Assembly (NCBI GenBank): GCA_003170575.1 | Contig: PMZB01000181.1 | Coordinates: 1-14,312 of the forward strand | From: Chlamydiia bacterium | GTDB lineage: Bacteria > Chlamydiota > Chlamydiia > Chlamydiales > FEN-1388 | Length of the DNA stretch: 14,312 nt | Reading direction: 5' to 3' | Shown here: positions 13,458 to 14,312 of the stretch, piece after piece | How positions within the stretch are numbered: position 1 is the stretch's first letter | Layout of the letters: each line of letters starts with the position of its first letter | Made by a program: the position numbers and the translations under genes | The notes under the pieces: generated by a model | Databases searched by the model: none | What the model was told of the DNA's origin: nothing | Seen by the model: only the letters and a program-made list of their open reading frames with translations

Positions 13458-14207
13458 ATGAATAACTTTCGTTTGCTCATGTTCGTTTGTTCTCTTACGG
13501 CGGCAAGTTTGCTTGCTGATTCGCCCTCTCAAATGACGCCATTCTCTACAGACCAGATTGGAATAATTACTAAAAATGATTGTCATCGAGGGCCTCGAGG
13601 ACATCGCGGACCCAAAGGCCATAGAGGCCACCGAGGAGCAACCGGACCAATGCCCGTTATTCCCCCAACGCCTATGATTAGCTTAACTTTTCATAGTGGC
13701 GCTACAGGTCCAGGAGTTGATATTTCTCCAAAGAACGGATCCCTACCTATTCTCCCTTGTGGAACGCCCGATATCACGCCGACGCCCTTTCTGGAATACA
13801 TTGATCCAGATCCATCTGATCCAACAGCTGATAGATACATCCGTGTATTGCCGGGTGGCGCAGGTGTATATCTTATTGCACTTTCTGTATTTGCGAAAAC
13901 TTCCTCCTATATGGCTCAGGACCCGGTTATTCTTAAGCTTCAACCGCAAGTTAATTTTGGATCCGGCTGGATAACTGCCATTCCATACAATAACTTTCAA
14001 ACTACTTTCACGGGTGCTTCTTCACAATCTCAAGCATTTTACTCCTCTGCCGGCGCTTCGACGGGTTTGTTATATTTGCCTGACAATGCCAAAATTCGTG
14101 CTGCAGTTCTGGCAGCAACAGATTTGCTTTCTGTAGGAATCCCTTCGCTCGATCCAACTCTCCCCCCTAGTAGGGATGTAGCTGTGCTTTTGATGCAAGT
14201 TGGGTAG
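13458..14207 (+). CDS. Exported collagen-like protein with C1q/TNF-like C-terminal domain
   Basis: 249 residues from the ATG at 13458 (GGGG seven bases upstream); an in-frame TTG at 13428 would only add residues before the signal peptide. Residues 1-20 (MNNFRLLMFVCSLTAASLLA) form a Sec signal, cleaved before DSPS. Residues 45-65 hold seven uninterrupted Gly-X-Y triplets (GPR GHR GPK GHR GHR GAT GPM), unusual for His and Arg in X/Y. A Pro-rich linker follows, then residues 75-249 of predicted beta-strands: GVYLIALSVFAKTSS, PVILKLQPQV, STGLLYLPDNAKIRAAV and VAVLLMQVG at the end. This order fits C1q/TNF jelly-roll heads such as BclA, which trimerise and nucleate the collagen stalk. A trimeric surface adhesin or ligand is inferred. 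Confidence 0.75.
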   Translation: MNNFRLLMFVCSLTAASLLADSPSQMTPFSTDQIGIITKNDCHRGPRGHRGPKGHRGHRGATGPMPVIPPTPMISLTFHSGATGPGVDISPKNGSLPILPCGTPDITPTPFLEYIDPDPSDPTADRYIRVLPGGAGVYLIALSVFAKTSSYMAQDPVILKLQPQVNFGSGWITAIPYNNFQTTFTGASSQSQAFYSSAGASTGLLYLPDNAKIRAAVLAATDLLSVGIPSLDPTLPPSRDVAVLLMQVG

Positions 14208-14312
14208 CCTCCTAAATTTCGTGCCGATGAGCCGGATTTGTACATGCTCAGAGAGAAATCTATGCAGTAGCGTTGCGACAAGGATAGTAAGTTAAACGAT
14301 TCTTGTCTGGCT
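14208..14312. other. Right edge, no gene recognised
   Basis: 105 bases after the collagen-like stop. I see no ribosome site with a following frame, no clear hairpin with a T-run and no RNA gene. Confidence 0.4.

Noticed and set aside
14039..14281. 80-codon minus-strand frame covering the end of the collagen-like gene
   Set aside because: Mostly antisense to the supported gene; no independent signal.
1..14312. Transposase, integrase, CRISPR array, tRNA or rRNA genes
   Set aside because: No coding similarity to transposases, no regularly spaced direct repeats and no cloverleaf-like sequence were found; the short dispersed repeats are the only hint of mobile DNA.

Overview
The window looks like a chromosomal segment of an obligate intracellular, chlamydia-like bacterium (phylum Chlamydiota, more likely an environmental family than Chlamydiaceae). 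This is inference. It rests on a futalosine-pathway MqnA, a SpoIID-type peptidoglycan protein directly after ruvB, a HEAT-repeat lipoprotein translationally coupled to maf, and a high density of exported or eukaryote-like proteins (kinase fold, collagen-like, coiled coil, possible CaaX tail). Base composition is moderately AT-rich. No rRNA, tRNA, CRISPR or transposase gene was seen.

Layout. (1) Positions 1-2457, minus strand: an apparent three-gene operon of exported proteins, reading from the right: an FkbM-type methyltransferase with an N-terminal export signal, a GH130-like beta-propeller with a lipobox, and an unrecognised exported protein that runs off the left edge. (2) 2548-6676, plus strand: a cytosolic-looking coiled-coil protein, then mqnA (menaquinone synthesis), maf (nucleotide pyrophosphatase) and a HEAT-repeat lipoprotein whose GTG start overlaps the maf stop. 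(3) 6774-9579, an accessory stretch: a signal-peptide-bearing protein with a Ser/Thr/Tyr-kinase-like domain; a small helical protein ending in a basic stretch plus CCTLL, which looks like the prenylated tail of a Rho-family GTPase; and, convergent to them, a second exported protein with remnants of a kinase-like fold. (4) 9718-12709, minus strand: a housekeeping cluster ruvB > spoIID-like > queA, with a strong terminator hairpin placed exactly at the queA start. (5) 12876-14207, plus strand: two small exported proteins, the second with a short Gly-X-Y (collagen-like) stalk and a C1q/TNF-like head.

Housekeeping genes cover recombination (RuvB), tRNA queuosine modification (QueA), septal peptidoglycan remodelling (SpoIID-like), menaquinone (MqnA) and nucleotide sanitation (Maf). 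Between them sit lineage-specific secreted genes. A short repeat with the core AAGTTATTyCTGTACG occurs in four intergenic places (2481, 3443, 8104 reverse, 13302). Three of the copies start right after a stop codon. They may be remnants of insertion-sequence ends or a recurrent 3'-end element.

The most interesting candidate is the 139-residue protein at 8247-8666 with a CaaX-like C terminus, lying between two exported kinase-like proteins. It suggests host-directed effectors, but this is unproven.
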